A stretch of 64,000 bases of DNA from Carallia brachiata (GCA_021464245.1 JADCRB010000073.1:1482486-1546485); one strand, 5' to 3'. Shown: positions 47,264 to 60,283, counted from the stretch's first letter. Numbers and translations: made by a program. Notes: a model not told the origin generated them from the letters alone.

Positions 47264-49220
47264 ACCTCCTTTTATTGTTGAGAGCATAATACCTCTTCTT
47301 AAATCTGAAATATTAGGGGCTCAAGTCGTTAAAAGAATGCTACTTTTACTTATGAAATGCTAAGTGAAATTACTTGTATATCAAAAAAAAAAATTTAATT
47401 TACTCATATAAAAAGACATGTGAATTGTTTTCAAATAAAAAAAAAAAAAAAGGAGTAATATCATTAGGTTATGAAGTAAAATTTGGGGACCCTTTTTCAG
47501 ACAAGTATTTTTTTCGCCGGGGAAGATGGTTGACTCTGCAAACATTTTTCACAATGCTAACATTTCTTCATTTTATATGACTGCCAACAAGTTTAGGTTG
47601 CTGAGACTTGGTAAGGTCTGTTTGCTTGACTTCATATGACTCTTGACATCTTGATACATGAGTTGTACTCTCTGGTATTGGCTGTAGTCTTTTTTAGACA
47701 TTGGACTTATTTGCTTGGTAATTAGTATCTTAATAAAATTAATTAGTATCTTAATAAAATTAATTTGAGTCCTATTGCATGTACGTATCAAATGACAGAC
47801 AGAAAATAGTTATAGTATAATAGATTGATTATTTTGTACAACTAAATGATTACTATTTATAATAAAAAATTGATGAAAAATACATTTATTTTTATTACAA
47901 ACATTAATCGTCTGACTGTACAAATCAATCAGTCAATTGTATTAGTGGCTATTCTTCCTCTATAATTTTTATGTCTGTATAATTTTTGAATTATTCCTGT
48001 TGGCCATTCAAATTATGTATATATAAAAAAGCCGTAAGGTGGAGATGAACACAATCTGAACCTTGCATCCCAATGCCGATGGTGAACCATTTAAGCAACT
48101 AGATTTGATCCAAACTCTGATAATATGATATTATGAAAAAAAAATATTTTTTAGCAATAATATGAAAAATTGATTTGACTGGAAAGACTTAGTGTAAATT
48201 GCTCCAAATCTGACTTGACTCAAGTCATATTGGTTGAGAACTCAACGGCATGCAATCTGAATTACTCAAAATTGAAGAGACCTAAAATTAAATTGATTCA
48301 AAACTCTATGTATCCAACATAATGATTTGAATCTGTAAATTCTAAAAGCCACATAATCCGAGTTTAAAATCGGAAAGACTTAAAACTTATTATATCTAAA
48401 ACCGGATGAACTCAAAATCTGATATTAATCCCAATAATATTCTTAAGCAAAAGGGAGAACCAATAACTCTTTTTTGAGCGAGAAGAAATATAACTTAATA
48501 TTAGTATTAGAATTGTCTTAAGTACTGAAAGTTCAGAGTCGGAGTTATAGTTGAAATTAATGACAGTAGCATACAAAATTAGATCAGTTTGAGCTATTTC
48601 CTGGCCGCGAAAATCTCTGTTGCGAGATTACATCCTTTTTTGCAATTTATTTTTTTTCTTCATCTCAATCCATTATTGAAGAGAATTCCTTTTTTATCCC
48701 AGAATAAGCTATTATTTTTACTTATATTTTTTTAAAAATATAATATATATAATATTATATCACAGAGAATTACTTATTATTTTTTATTTTTTATTTTAAA
48801 TGGACCATGCTAAAAACTTTTTTCTTTATCCACAATTGAAGTTGAGTTAATTTAAGTAGACCTTACCTAAACCTTTTTTCTTTACCAACAATTGAAATTG
48901 AGTTAATTTAACTCATATTTTAAGTGAATCAAATTAGAAATTTATTAAATTGCTATGGTATAACTAGTCAAACACTAAAAGATATGTTCACATTTTTTTT
49001 TCTTAGTGAAACTCAAACTCTGAAAACTATTCCAGTGTATTGACATTCTACTGTATTCAAAAACTTTGTGCTAGGAATAATACTACTCTTCATTTTATTA
49101 AAGGCTTTGCCTTTTGCTTTTATTGTCATTTTGAAACGATTTGTGTTTTTTTTTTTTTTAAATTTTAGGTCAACATCAAATAGAAACATGTATGACGGAT
49201 AAAATGGCAATTTTATACGA

Positions 49221-49338
49221 TTCGTGTAGTTACTTTCTTTAGGTTAATAATTTTGTAAAACACAATAATTCGTTTGAATTCGTGCAGTTCCTTTCTTTAG
49301 GATGATAATTTTGTAAAATACCATAATTCGTTTGAATT
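49221..49338. repeat. Tandem duplication, 58-bp period, two copies
   Basis: Both copies contain TTCGTG.AGTT, CTTTCTTTAGG and AATAATTCGTTTGAATT or close variants. Confidence 0.85.
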
Positions 49339-49660
49339 CTAACACTTCAAAAATATATTGATTGTAATATAATAAGTATTTCTGGCCAAAATATGTGAAA
49401 ATTGTGATGTAGAACGAGAAACTAAGCATTGCATCAAAATCAACCATCATTGTTTCTTATGGTTAGATGATTTCATTTGTATTATAAGATCAAGGTTCAA
49501 ATCTTCTTTAAAACGGTCGATTGGGCTAAATATATATATATATAACTTTGCACAATTTCTAACTCTTATTAGGTATAAAGGAGTTCGTTCTTCCGTGAAT
49601 TTAGTGAATAGACCCAACTAGTTATGTGGTGCTGAAAATAGTTAACAATAAACACAAATC

Positions 49661-49843
49661 TTAATGGTAAACTTGGTAGAGTTTATTAATGTTAGTTAAA
49701 ACATTAACACGGTGAAGATTATAGAGTACTTTCAAGAACCTATTATAAACTTTCTCAAGATCGAGTCTAAGAATTAGTCCTCGCTTTTTACCACGATAAC
49801 CGCCAAAGGTGTGAACTACCTCCTGCAAAGATTCCAACTCCAT
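49661..49843 (-). mobile_element. LINE (L1-type) reverse-transcriptase fragment
   Basis: A 60-residue frame contains LQEVVHTFGGYRGKKRGLIL followed by RLDLEKVYNR, the block of plant LINE reverse transcriptases just before and at the first catalytic motif (usually KIDLEKAYDR). The expected Asp after Tyr is Asn here. Nothing before or after it continues the domain, so it is a dead 5'-truncated or internally deleted scrap. Confidence 0.7.
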
Positions 49844-50032
49844 TAAGTCTACTAAAGTTTGTTAAATGGGTGGTTGTTTGTAGCGGTTCTGACCCGAATT
49901 GAACTTTTTTAATTAGCCACCAAAATTTGAAAAATTGCGCCTAATAAGTTTATTGAATATTTCTATATAATAATATTCAGAATATTTTATGATACGAATT
50001 TAATAATACGTATCATTAGGAGAGTACAAAAT

Positions 50033-51229
50033 TCAGGTGCGCCAGTTGTATATCCGTTGGTAAGTACCATCGTTTAAGTTGAACACGCCAATTTGGTTTA
50101 TGTGGTCGGTTTTCAGCCAAGGGCGGTGGTAAGCATTGTCACATTGTTCTGTAAGATAGATGCAATTTGGTGTGCATCCAGGCAAGTACTTAGCAGAAAG
50201 GGAATAGCTGCAATGCCTGTTGGGCAGAAACAATGTTCTATCTCCCAAGCTCTGAATCTCAACCAATTTGTGTGTCTCTTGATCTTCAGTCATCAGCTTG
50301 TAAACTTTGAACCGAGTTTTTGGTGCCTCTGCTCCAAATACACTGACATCAATAACAATACCATCAATGTACTTGTCAAGTAAAAGCAAATCACCAGCGG
50401 ACTCCACTAAAATCTTTTGGATACCCCCAGTTCCATTAACGATAGGTGATGCAACTTTTGTCACTTTGGATGACACATCAATTATGAGAAGTTTCCCGCT
50501 GCGATGAACGGCGTAAAATCTGTTATTATAATCAACCACATCTTCAAAACCCCCCCACTTACACTTATCTACTAAACTCCATTTGCCTTCCCTGGATGAC
50601 TTCGAAAACGCCAGTCTTCCAAAGTTTCCGAATAGTGCCACCGCCGCGTACTCACCGGCCGCCATAGACCTCGAAGATATAACAGCTATTTTTCCAATCT
50701 CTCCAGCTTCAGCATATACATCAGGTGCGCCCGGCGTTCCTTCCCCTCCTGCTTCCACAATGTAGAATTTACATATTTCAGACATGTGCTGCTTTAGGAT
50801 GTTGAATTGTTGTGGAATTTTTCTGCTCACATAACCGAATACCCTTTTTGTAAGATGTTCAACATGCATCTTCTTGTCCTCATCAGACTTCTCCTGAACC
50901 CAGGCCACCCAGCAGTCGGTCTTCCTGACGACGAGATAGAGGGTGTACATGTTTAACTTGTCAACGGCAGGAAACCTGTTGTGGATTATTTTGCCAGTTC
51001 GGGAGACGAGCAACTTTGGGACTTCTAAATCTCCATTAAAAGTCCTTTCCGTAACAATCCTAGCTGAGGATCGCCATGACCTGCACGTGGCACAGAATCG
51101 CAGGAAATCAACGCGAGCATGAGCATACAGACGTTCTGCTATGAGTGCCAAAAGGTCTTCTGGTAAATCAGCCCACCTACACCTCCTCTTGCAGGCTTCA
51201 ACTCCTTCAGCTCTAGCTTTCCTCGCCAT
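50033..51229 (-). CDS. F-box protein with DUF295 domain, intact
   Basis: Single exon, 398 residues, no breaks. F-box at about 18-58 (WADLPEDLLALIAERLYAHA, RFCATCRSWRSSAR), which would bind SKP1 in an SCF ubiquitin ligase. The C-terminal two thirds match plant DUF295 proteins: GEYAAVALFGNFGRLAFSKS, DVVDYNNRFYAVHRSGKLL, GGIQKILVESAGDLLLLDKY, FKVYKL, LGDRTLFLPNRHCSYSLSA and LPGCTPNCIYLTEQ. DUF295 is presumed to recognise substrates; its targets here are unknown. The N-terminus is basic (MARKARAEGVEACKRRCR), without a clear organelle signal. This is the only complete member of a minus-strand array reaching the right edge and is the reference for judging damage in the others. Family size and copy decay suggest rapid turnover. 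Confidence 0.9.
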   Translation of the reverse strand: MARKARAEGVEACKRRCRWADLPEDLLALIAERLYAHARVDFLRFCATCRSWRSSARIVTERTFNGDLEVPKLLVSRTGKIIHNRFPAVDKLNMYTLYLVVRKTDCWVAWVQEKSDEDKKMHVEHLTKRVFGYVSRKIPQQFNILKQHMSEICKFYIVEAGGEGTPGAPDVYAEAGEIGKIAVISSRSMAAGEYAAVALFGNFGRLAFSKSSREGKWSLVDKCKWGGFEDVVDYNNRFYAVHRSGKLLIIDVSSKVTKVASPIVNGTGGIQKILVESAGDLLLLDKYIDGIVIDVSVFGAEAPKTRFKVYKLMTEDQETHKLVEIQSLGDRTLFLPNRHCSYSLSAKYLPGCTPNCIYLTEQCDNAYHRPWLKTDHINQIGVFNLNDGTYQRIYNWRT

Positions 51230-52263
51230 AATTACCCTTAAATATGATCTGGCACTAACTCCCTGTCCTGTCCTCCGCTACAGATTGCAGAGCATACAAA
51301 TAACGGCGATTGCCTAATGTTCGATTTAATTAATTTAATATTACTATTTTATTAAATGAATAATATCATAGGTTAATAATGAAAATCATACAAATAAATT
51401 TAGACATCACGTCTTTATATACTAATAATACTAAAATCTTAATTTTACTCGAATAATAAAAATATACTAAATAATCTAAATTTTACTCAAATAGTAATTA
51501 AATCCTAAATCTGAATGAACTTCAATATCTCTTTAATCTTAATTTGGTAGTACTCCCATTCTCAACTTTACTTTAACTTGATAAACACGTCATACTTCAA
51601 CGATTTCACGAGAATATCTGCCACTTGTTGTTCATACTTGCAACATCCAAAAAAATAATCAACAATGAAGAAAAGAAAAAGATAATGACCTACACGATTA
51701 GACCGGATTGAACTGGTTCCTAACCGTGAACAACTCTGTTGCAATGCAAGATTGTAGCTTTTGCTTTTATTTTATTATTTTTTTCTATTTCATGCCAATA
51801 TGGAAGATGAAAAACCCCTTTATTAATATCTTTAGTTATCACAAAATTCGTGTCTTGATAAGATAGGAGATTTTTATTTTGATTTCTTTTTTAAAGTGAA
51901 TATAACTTACTTATAATTTTACACCATACAATAAGTGGAGTTTATTTGAATAAAAAAATTAAAAATAATATTTAAATAATATTAGATCATGAATTAATTT
52001 TACTCATTAAAAAAAAGAATAAAATTAGCAAATATTGTTAATACATCACCATGGTTCTTATTATTATAGAAATAACTCTTATTATTATAGAAAAAATTAA
52101 TTAATTTTTTTAATACGGATAAATTAAAAAGTAAGATATAATTAATATACTTAAAAATTAAAAATTATTTATTATATAGTTTTTGAGATATTCATCATTA
52201 TTGAAGTTTTTACTTTTCCTTTTTATCATTATTTTGAAGCGATACAAACATATTTGCAGGAGT

Positions 52264-52308
52264 TTATATATATATATATATATGTGAGTGTGTGTGTGTG
52301 TGTGTGTG
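52264..52308. repeat. Compound (TA)n(GT)n microsatellite
   Basis: About ten TA followed by GT units with minor interruptions. Confidence 0.9.
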
Positions 52309-52408
52309 GCTATGATAAGCCTAAAATTACGATAGATGAGGCTGACTTCAAGTTGTTGCAGACAAAGGAAATAAATCAGAGTATTCAAAACATACTCGCA
52401 ACTTGCAC

Positions 52409-52411
<3 letters not shown>

Positions 52412-52448
<37 letters not shown>
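52412..52448. repeat. (GA)n microsatellite
   Basis: About eighteen GA units. Confidence 0.9.
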
Positions 52449-52453
<5 letters not shown>

Positions 52454-53037
52454 AAGGAGGCAAGATCGAGACGTCGTCAGTGAGAAAGTGATGTAGGCCT
52501 GTTTGGCTTTGTGGTGTAAATTATTGTTATTAATTATTATTATTAATTATTAATTATTATTATTGATTGTTAATTATTATTATTTATAAATAAAATACAT
52601 ACAGTATTTAGTTAAATTAATATTAATTGTATATTTAGTTAAATTAATATTAATTATTACTGATTAAGTATTAAAATGAATAATTTAGACATTTTAATTC
52701 TATTTTATTTTAATAGGTAATTTTTGTATTTCTAATTAAGAATTATATTGCTCATTAAACAATAAATTAATCTTATAAAAAATGAATTTTATGAATTTAT
52801 GAACAAAAATTTATTAACTTGAATAAAATATAATTAATTATAAATATTTTTATTTTTATAAATATTATCTAATTATATGAATTAAGGTACTTGAAAAAAT
52901 ATTATTATTTACATTGTGTGAGTTATTGTCTGCAAAGTAAATGACAGGAAAAAAAACAAAAGAAAAAAAATATGTTACTTACTTATGAATAAAATAATAG
53001 TATTTTATTATTAATTTTTTTGGAGACATAAAAATAA

Positions 53038-53398
53038 GGATAAATATATAAATCTAGCACCAACTTTATTTAAAATAACAAATCTAGCACCAATTTTAAA
53101 AAGTAACAAATCTAACACTAATTTTACATATGGTAACAAATTTAGCACGTAATACTTTTATATGAATAAAATCTGTCAATTTCAATGACAGATTTATAAA
53201 AATATGTCTGTTTCGATAATATGATAATCATATAAGTTAGTGTCATATCATCGAAATAGATAAATTTTATTCAAAAAATTTTACAATATACTAAATTTGT
53301 TACCATATGTAAAGTTAATGCTAAATTTATTATTTTATAAAAATAGTGATAAATTTGTTATTTTAAGTAAAGTTAGTGTTAGATTTATATATTAATCC
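53038..53398. mobile_element. Mutator-type MITE, 361 bp, long inverted repeats
   Basis: Perfect 9-bp target duplication TAAAAATAA (53029-53037 and 53399-53407). Ends GGATAAATATATAAATC and its near-perfect inverse GATTTATATATTAATCC. Inverted similarity continues about 120 bp inward (AACAAATCTAGCACCAA against complement-strand AACAAATTTATCACTA, and both arms hold TTTACATATGGTAACAAATT). A 9-bp TSD with long TIRs is the Mutator signature. No coding capacity. Confidence 0.88.
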
Positions 53399-53407
53399 TA
53401 AAAATAA

Positions 53408-55098
53408 ACTAAAAAATAATATATTAATACAAAGAGTGTCAACGTTACCGTTAGAGGTGCTGTTAGATGTAATGTCCGCGTGTATACCAATGGCGTATAA
53501 AGGATAATTTAGAAATTTTATATTTATCGTTAACAACATATTTAAAAAAATAAGTTGATCTTACTCTTTTAATCGGTAACAATTTAGGTTAGAGAGTTTA
53601 CTAATAACAGCAAATCCCAAAAAAGATTAATCAAGCACTACTATCTTTATTTTTTGAATTTGAAATACAAATTATCTAAAAGTTAACTCCCTTTAGAATT
53701 CCGTCTGTGTCTTCAGGTTCAGTTCTATCCCTCCCCACTCCCCCGCCAAAAAAAAAAAAAAAAAAAAAAAAAAATTAGATACTGACTCCAAATTCTCTTG
53801 ACTTTGGTCCCAGTGGTGTGAAATTAATGATGTGGAGAAGTAATTTATGAAATTTTACCACGTAAATTTATTGGAAGTCACTTATTATTTTTTTTTTATA
53901 CAAATAAGAGTCATTACTTATTCTAATTTTAAAAAGATATATATAAATAATTAGTATATCTAACAATATTTAACTGTACACGTGTTATGCTACTCTCGAT
54001 GATCTCTTTATAGATATTCATTTATCATTTTGATTACATTTCTAGCAAAATCTATTCTACGTGGGAGACCTAACACTTTCCAATCTATAGAACAATGTAG
54101 TCATGCTCAAAAGAGAAATAAAGAAACAGAGCCATAGAGAATGGCCACAGTGGGAGTCACAAGTAGGACTGGTGGGAAAATTTTCTTTTCCAAACATGTT
54201 TTTCGAAAAGAAATTGAAAAATATTTAAGAAAAATAAAATTTTAAATAACAATAAATATGGTCAAAACAGTACTAAATATGTGTAAAATTTAATAAACAA
54301 TTAAATTTTTATTATCTGTGTAAGTGAGGCCTGTCACTATGGCCACTCGCCTCTATCTACGCCCACAGGAAAAATAGAGCTGAAAAGATTATTTGGACAA
54401 TTTAACGTCAACTTTTATTTTTCTAATTATTTTGAAGCTAATATCTATATTATCTTATATTGATCTAAATATATATTATCAAAATTAAGAGGCGATTGTT
54501 TAATATTGAAGAATTTTTTTCAATAGATTCTTAAAATTCTCTTGCAAAATATTATGGTAAAAGACGGTAAGCATAATACCAATCTCTCGTTGTCTTGATG
54601 GTAACGTATTCATGATGCTTTCTAAGGTCAAGGGTTCGAGTAATGATAGCAACAAAAGACGTTAACCATAATATAAGGAGCATGAACTACCGGTTAATTC
54701 ATAAGGCAAGCACAAGGCCACAATCGGACTAGACCATATCAAGCAAATTACAAGTAAATCACAAAGCCTCACTTGCATTGAAAAAATAGTTACCCTGTCA
54801 AACAACAATAAAACTAGAGGGCGAGCCACATGACTCAAAGCGGACACTCGGTCCTCTGATTGGTTGGATCCTTGTTTCAAGGGCCCACCAATTAGAAAAA
54901 AGAATTTAAAAAAAAAAAAAAAAAAATTTAGAGTAACAAGAGATACGTTTAAGATAATATTAAACAAATTTAAGGTCTAATTTAAAAAAAAAATAAAAAA
55001 TGACCAATAATTATAGGGCTAATCGTCTGCATCGAAGCATCGGCCACCAAGTACTCCAATCCCTCAAACAAGGAAAGCAACAATGTTGAGTGCGTCTG
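53408..55098. other. Intergenic
   Basis: AT-rich, with a homopolymer A run (53749-53775). A SINE-like or tRNA-like scrap (GGTCAAGGGTTCGAGTAATG near 54626) and sequence shared with the 3' flanks of the other F-box copies (near 54650-54770) are present. No gene. Confidence 0.5.
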
Positions 55099-56309
55099 TC
55101 ATATCCCTCTGTAACTACCATCCTCTAAGTTGAAGACCGCGAGAAAGCTGTTGCAATCCGCATCATAAGGACTGTCAGGATCTTCTGTAAGATAGATGCA
55201 ATTTGGCGTGCATCCAGGCAAGTGTTGTGCAGAAACAGAATAGCAATATTTTTTTGTCAGGAACAAGACTATCACCCACGCTCTGAATCTCAACCAATTT
55301 GTGGGCCTCGCCATCTTCATTCACCTTGTAAACCTTGAACCGGGATTTTAATGTTTTCTTCCATCCATATTTATTGATCTTGCTATCGTCAATGTACTTG
55401 TCAAGTAAAAGCAAATTGCCTGCCGACTCAACTAAAGTCTTTTGGATACCACCAGCTTTTTCAATGACAGGCGATGCAACTTCTGCAACTCGGGAAGACA
55501 AATCAATCCTGAAAAGCTTTCCCGCGCCATGTGCGGCATAAAACATGCCATTATGATCGATGACATCGTCATATCCGCAGCCCTGATGATATTTATCAAT
55601 CAAAGTCCATATTCCTTCCTCAGATGATTTCATGAATGCCAGTTTCTCTCATTTCCACATATTCCCAATGCTGCGAACTTACCAGCTACAGACCTTGAAA
55701 ATATGAAGGCAACTTTTTAACCCTTTCAGTTTCATCATAACGACTCCAAACACAAGTGCACCCACTGATACATTGCCAACTATAATATTTGCATAATTTA
55801 GACATCGACAGATCTAAAATGTTCAATTCCTTAGGAACTGAGTCGGGATTGTAATCCAATACGGTTTTTGAAAGTTGTTCAAAACGTAGCCTGCGCTCAC
55901 CTGGAACACAAGGCTTGTCCCGAACCCAGGCCAGCCAGGTCCTATTTAAAGAACTATATTCTGATTGATTCTCGTTCTTCTGTTGGACGAGATAGATTGT
56001 GTACATGCAGAACAAGTCGTTGAAGGGACCAGGAAATCCTCTGGTGCTTTGGTACCTCGTTTGTATATTTTGGTCCTCACTCGCTGGCACCCTCAAACAT
56101 GCGCTCTTTCGTCAAAGAATCCTAGCAGAGGAACGCCATGAATTGCAAGTGGCGCAGAATCGCAGCAAATCAATGCGAGAGTGAGCATAAAGGTGCTCCG
56201 CTATGAGTACCAAAAGCTCTTCAGGTAAATCTGCCCAGCCACCGCTGCTATTGCTGCTGTGTGTTCCAACTCCGTCCAATCCCTTGTCGTTCTTCTTCTT
56301 CTTCGCCAT
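55099..56309 (-). pseudogene. F-box/DUF295 pseudogene
   Basis: Collinear with the intact copy at 50033-51229 but broken. It starts MAKKKKNDKG; the F-box is WADLPEELLVLIAEHLYAHS ... WRSSAR. An in-frame TGA at 56112-56114 follows directly. The same frame then runs to 55686. The reading shifts near 55700 (AFIFSRSVAGKFAALGICGN), again near 55640 (KSSEEGIWTLIDKY, GGIQKTLVESAGNLLLLDKY) and again near 55245 (YCYSVSAQHLPGCTPNCIYL), ending with FNLEDGSYRGI. One stop and at least three frameshifts rule out a full product. The F-box end alone (65 residues) could still be translated. Confidence 0.88.
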
Positions 56310-58245
56310 ATTTTCTGTGGAAAGAAATATGGATGGAAATGGGACCTTGGCTTGGCAAAAACAAAATGAGAAAGCAGAAACAAAAAAACAAAATAGTAGA
56401 TCTGATTAAAAGTCACTCAGCAGCCAAATATGCATATACACTGATTTGATTTGTACAAGGAAAAATATCCTCTTCGATAAGTGACATACCAGAATCACTC
56501 CAAAGAACTAACAATTATTCAGAGAAAAATCTATGGAAATAGGGCTAGATCATGATTCATGCCAAGTGCTTCCATTGTCTATGGGCATCAAGTGTTGCAC
56601 AGTTGCCGTCATCTTTGAGGGCAAGTGCAGTGCTGCCCAACAAGATAAGGTGGGATGGGTGCTCTGCATCTTTTCATGATTTGAGCTTTTGGTTTTCCTT
56701 TCTTCGGTTGGGGCCAATCTAGTTGGATGGAAGGGAACGCCATTGTCCTCCCTTTGAGCTAGGAAGTTCTCCATAGAGACATTAGGTGTCCATCATGTAC
56801 TTGCCATCTATTAGCTGTCCTAATTTTAATGCCCCCTTTTCATTACACTGAGTTATCTCATAAACTAAATAAGAGTCATTAATTTTGGATTTCTTCCTAG
56901 AAGTTTACAATACTCATCCAGGCAAAGGACCGAAAACAAAAGATTAATTTTTTCTTTTTTTTTTTCAAAAAAAAAGAAAAAGAAAAAGACCCAATACAAA
57001 ACAATTGCTGCCAGGCAATACACAAGCGATTTCTCAGTACTGTAAATTCAAGAGACAGGAATCCGCCATGGAAACACAGTTTGAATTGAAACAAGATCCA
57101 AAGCCCTTGGGGTTTTCTATGCAATCCATTGACTCAACCCCAGGTTGATATACACTTGATTATGCAATACCCATTATATATATATATATATATTGAACAA
57201 CAAGAGCTTTTTATTCATGACATCCAATAAACAAAATGGACCACCCAAAAACTAAAATTCCAATTAACATAGCAATACCCATTAATATCTGACAAGATAA
57301 TTTAACTGGAAAACAACAAACAACTGTTAAATATCTAATTTTGATCCTTAATAACCAAAAATTAACAAAGAACAACAATTGTTTTCTCACAATTGAATGA
57401 AGCATGTGGTTGCAGACAAAGAAATTCGGTTCTATAATATCAGTGGACGCTCATGAAAGAGAGAGAAAGAAATACAGAAGATAAAAAAAAAGATTCACGG
57501 AGAGAACGAAAGGAACAAAGAGAGACATTGGTAACAAACTAACCAGGAAAATCCGAGAGGAGACGAACGTACACCGTAGATGGTAGGCAGTGGAGGTGAT
57601 GAGGGCAATCGGTGAAGCAAGAAAGCGAGCGCAGACAGGTAGCCGACGAACGATCGGTAGCCGCGAAGCATATAATATAGAACGATCTGTTAAGCGGTGC
57701 TTCGCGTCTGTACGGGAAAACAAGGTAATAGTAATACGATGTATTTTGGTCTAACAAATATTCATTAGTAACTACAGATAAACAAACAGATATTCATTAG
57801 TAACAGATATTCATTAGTAACTGATTGAGCTAAAAATTAGCTTGGAGTACTAACATTTTTATAGTTATGCCTGTTTGTGTTAGATCGTATGTATTGAATA
57901 TAATACGTGTCTGACATTTATTAAATATATATCAAATATTTGAAAATATGTCTAATAAAAAAAAAATCAGGCGTGCATATTAAACTATACATGTCTAATA
58001 CTTTTAATATAGTTGTTATATATTTTTGATTAATATGTCATATATTAGACCAAGATAATATTGCTTCACATTTATAGAAAAATCATACACATAATTTTTT
58101 TTTATAAACACACTAATGAATAGTTTGATAATAAATGTACAATTAATAAATATTTGTTATTTTATCTATTATATTAACTATTTAATTTTCTTAAGCAATT
58201 GATTATTTTAGTTTATAACTTCTTAAATATTATGTTATATATATA

Positions 58246-58283
<38 letters not shown>

Positions 58284-59375
58284 AATATATAACATTGTTT
58301 TAAAATTCTTGACAAAATATTAATTAAATTATAAAACATCATAGTAAATTATATGTTGAAAAAGTAATAAATTTATTAAAATTATTTAAATTATGAAACC
58401 TAACCTCAGTTTGTGTGAGATAGACACAAGGCCAACTCATGCAAAGTTTCACATTTTCCAATAAAATCAATTTGGAGGGTCACAAAATTAATCCATTATA
58501 GCAAATGTCAACTAATATTATCACCTCCGCTATCTTGCCAAATGTTGCTTCCAATTTTAAGGCAAGAAAAAGAAAAAGAAAAACTAGATATTTGTTTCAC
58601 GTAGAGGACCTTTTGGCTTTGGAGCAGAATCTTTAGGGGCTGCTCGGTTTTTTTTTTTTTTTTTTGCTGTTAGTTATGAGTAATTTACATTTTACACTAT
58701 TATTTTAAGGTAGATTTATATTTTACAACAACAATTTCTAAAACTAACAAAAAAAAATATCATAGATTCAGTAACAGTAAATATTATCTGTTAAGTTTTC
58801 ATTAATAAATTAGGTTTTTTTTACAAAAATACCATGATAATTGATTTGAAGTGCTTAAAATACCCTTTTATGTAATCAACCAAAAATTCTCCGTTGTTTT
58901 GGAAATCAAATGTTCGGCGTGCAACTTTTTGGAATAAAATGCATGTTTAGATTCACGCCCCCATTATATCTAACTACAAGAAAGCTATGTTTTTTTTGTC
59001 CCTAAATCATGCACGGCCTCTATTAAGGTTGTCTTTCTTATAATTTAATTTATATATGATGGTATAATTGTTCTTTTATAAAATTCGTCTATTTTAACTA
59101 ACAGTAATTTGTCAGATAATATTATTTTATTAATTTTAAAAATTATTGGTGTGAAATATAAATATTCACTAAATTTATGGTGCAAAATATAAATTACTCG
59201 TTGGCTATAGGCTAGTGTGACAATGGATAGAAAGGAGATGAGTCAGGGGCGCATTTTTGTATAGAAACTCTGTTTTTGGTACATTGGGTCCAGTTTTTGT
59301 TCTGGAGTTTGCAGCAAGATGCTTTGTAAATTTGCTTCAGGTGCTCACAGCATGTGGGTGTTCACTAGTAAATAA
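56310..59375. other. Intergenic with possible unassigned 5' exon
   Basis: Just upstream of the pseudogene is a leader resembling the one at 61530-61600 (CTTGGC/TTGGCAAAA). On the minus strand, 57757-57545 looks like a GC-richer 5' UTR or first exon ending at a donor (CCTG|GTTAGT), but no coding exons follow in recognisable form. Compound TA/CT repeats lie at 58239-58283. No gene called. Confidence 0.4.
58239..58283. repeat. Compound (TA)(CT)(TA) microsatellite
   Basis: TA units, then about nine CT, then about eleven TA units. Confidence 0.9.
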
Positions 59376-59875
59376 CTTGGTTGTGAAAATCGGACCGGAC
59401 CGGCCGGTTCGACTGGTTGAATCGGTGACCGACCGGTGGTCTGGTCCGGTTCAAGGTAAAAATTAAATAAAACTTAGATCGGTCAGAATCGGTCAAAACC
59501 GGTCAAGAACTAGTCAAAACTGGTAAAAATCGGCCAAAATCGGACCGGTTCAACCGGTCTGAGTAAAATATGAAAATTTAAAAATTTTAATTTGATCCTA
59601 AAGTTTGTTTAAATTATAATTTGAGTTCTAAGTTTATTAAAATTTTCAATTTAGTCCTAAATTAATCAAAACTTTCAATTTAATCCTTAAAATTAAAAAA
59701 ATTAATATCTAATCACTATATATATATATATATATATATTATTTATTTAAATTACTTTTATACATATATATATTATTAAATACCGGTTCAAATACCGGTT
59801 CGATCGGTTTAACCGGTTAAACTTTGACCTACTAATATTTTCGGTTCGATATCCGGTCTGGTTCTGACAACCTTG
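59376..59875. mobile_element. hAT-type MITE, 500 bp, with CCGGTT-rich arms
   Basis: Perfect 8-bp target duplication GTAAATAA (59368-59375 and 59876-59883). Ends CTTGGTTGTGAAAA and complement CAAGGTTGTCAGAA, followed on both sides by GACCGG. Arms are full of CCGGTT, CGGTC and GGACCGG motifs; the core is AT-rich with a TA run (59719-59740). No transposase. Confidence 0.88.
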
Positions 59876-59883
59876 GTAAATAA

Positions 59884-60283
59884 TAATATATATATCTACC
59901 GTCCAATAAAAAAAAAAGCTTGCCTAAAACTGGTTCGCATATTATTATGGTAAAAATAATAGATTTTTTCACCAAAATTATTGTGGTAAAGAAATGGTCA
60001 TGCATAATATAAGGAGCGTCGATATTCAGAAAACAAGCTCAAGCCCATAATCACTTGATATGTACCAACTCAATTATAAGTTGCGAAGTTTCCCTTAGGC
60101 TGAAAAACAACGATGTAACCAACAAATATAGCATAGTTGGTTACTAGCAGTTCAATCCCTACCTCGCACCAATTTCCTTTCTCCTGCATATACACGACTT
60201 ACGATCTTTCTCAAACACCAAACAGAAAAAAATAATAATCATATTATCAAAAAAGGAGATTGACAAGGTAAGGTTTTTTCCTA
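59884..60283. other. 3' flank of an F-box copy
   Basis: Non-coding. The stretch near 59985-60070 resembles the 3' flank at 63130-63240 (GGTAAAGAAA, ATATAAGGAG, CAAGC), evidence of duplication with flanks. A tRNA-like scrap (TAGTTGGTTACTAG, TTCAATCCC) lies near 60132-60160. Confidence 0.45.

Larger units (their letters stand above)
46695..49660. other. Intergenic, AT-rich
   Basis: 3' flank of the SDR gene, a C-rich tract at 47229-47263, a 21-bp duplication near 47721-47763 and a roughly 62-bp duplication near 48836-48915. No gene. Confidence 0.55.
51230..53037. other. Intergenic, AT-rich with microsatellites
   Basis: Promoter region of the intact F-box gene, then low-complexity DNA: (TA)n(GT)n at 52264-52308 and (GA)n at 52412-52448. 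Open frames across these repeats are artefacts. Confidence 0.55.

Noticed and set aside
52158..52496. Frames on both strands
   Set aside because: Translations of TA, GT and GA microsatellites.
56550..56774. 74-codon minus-strand frame
   Set aside because: No domain, no recognisable splice partners and no conservation evidence available.
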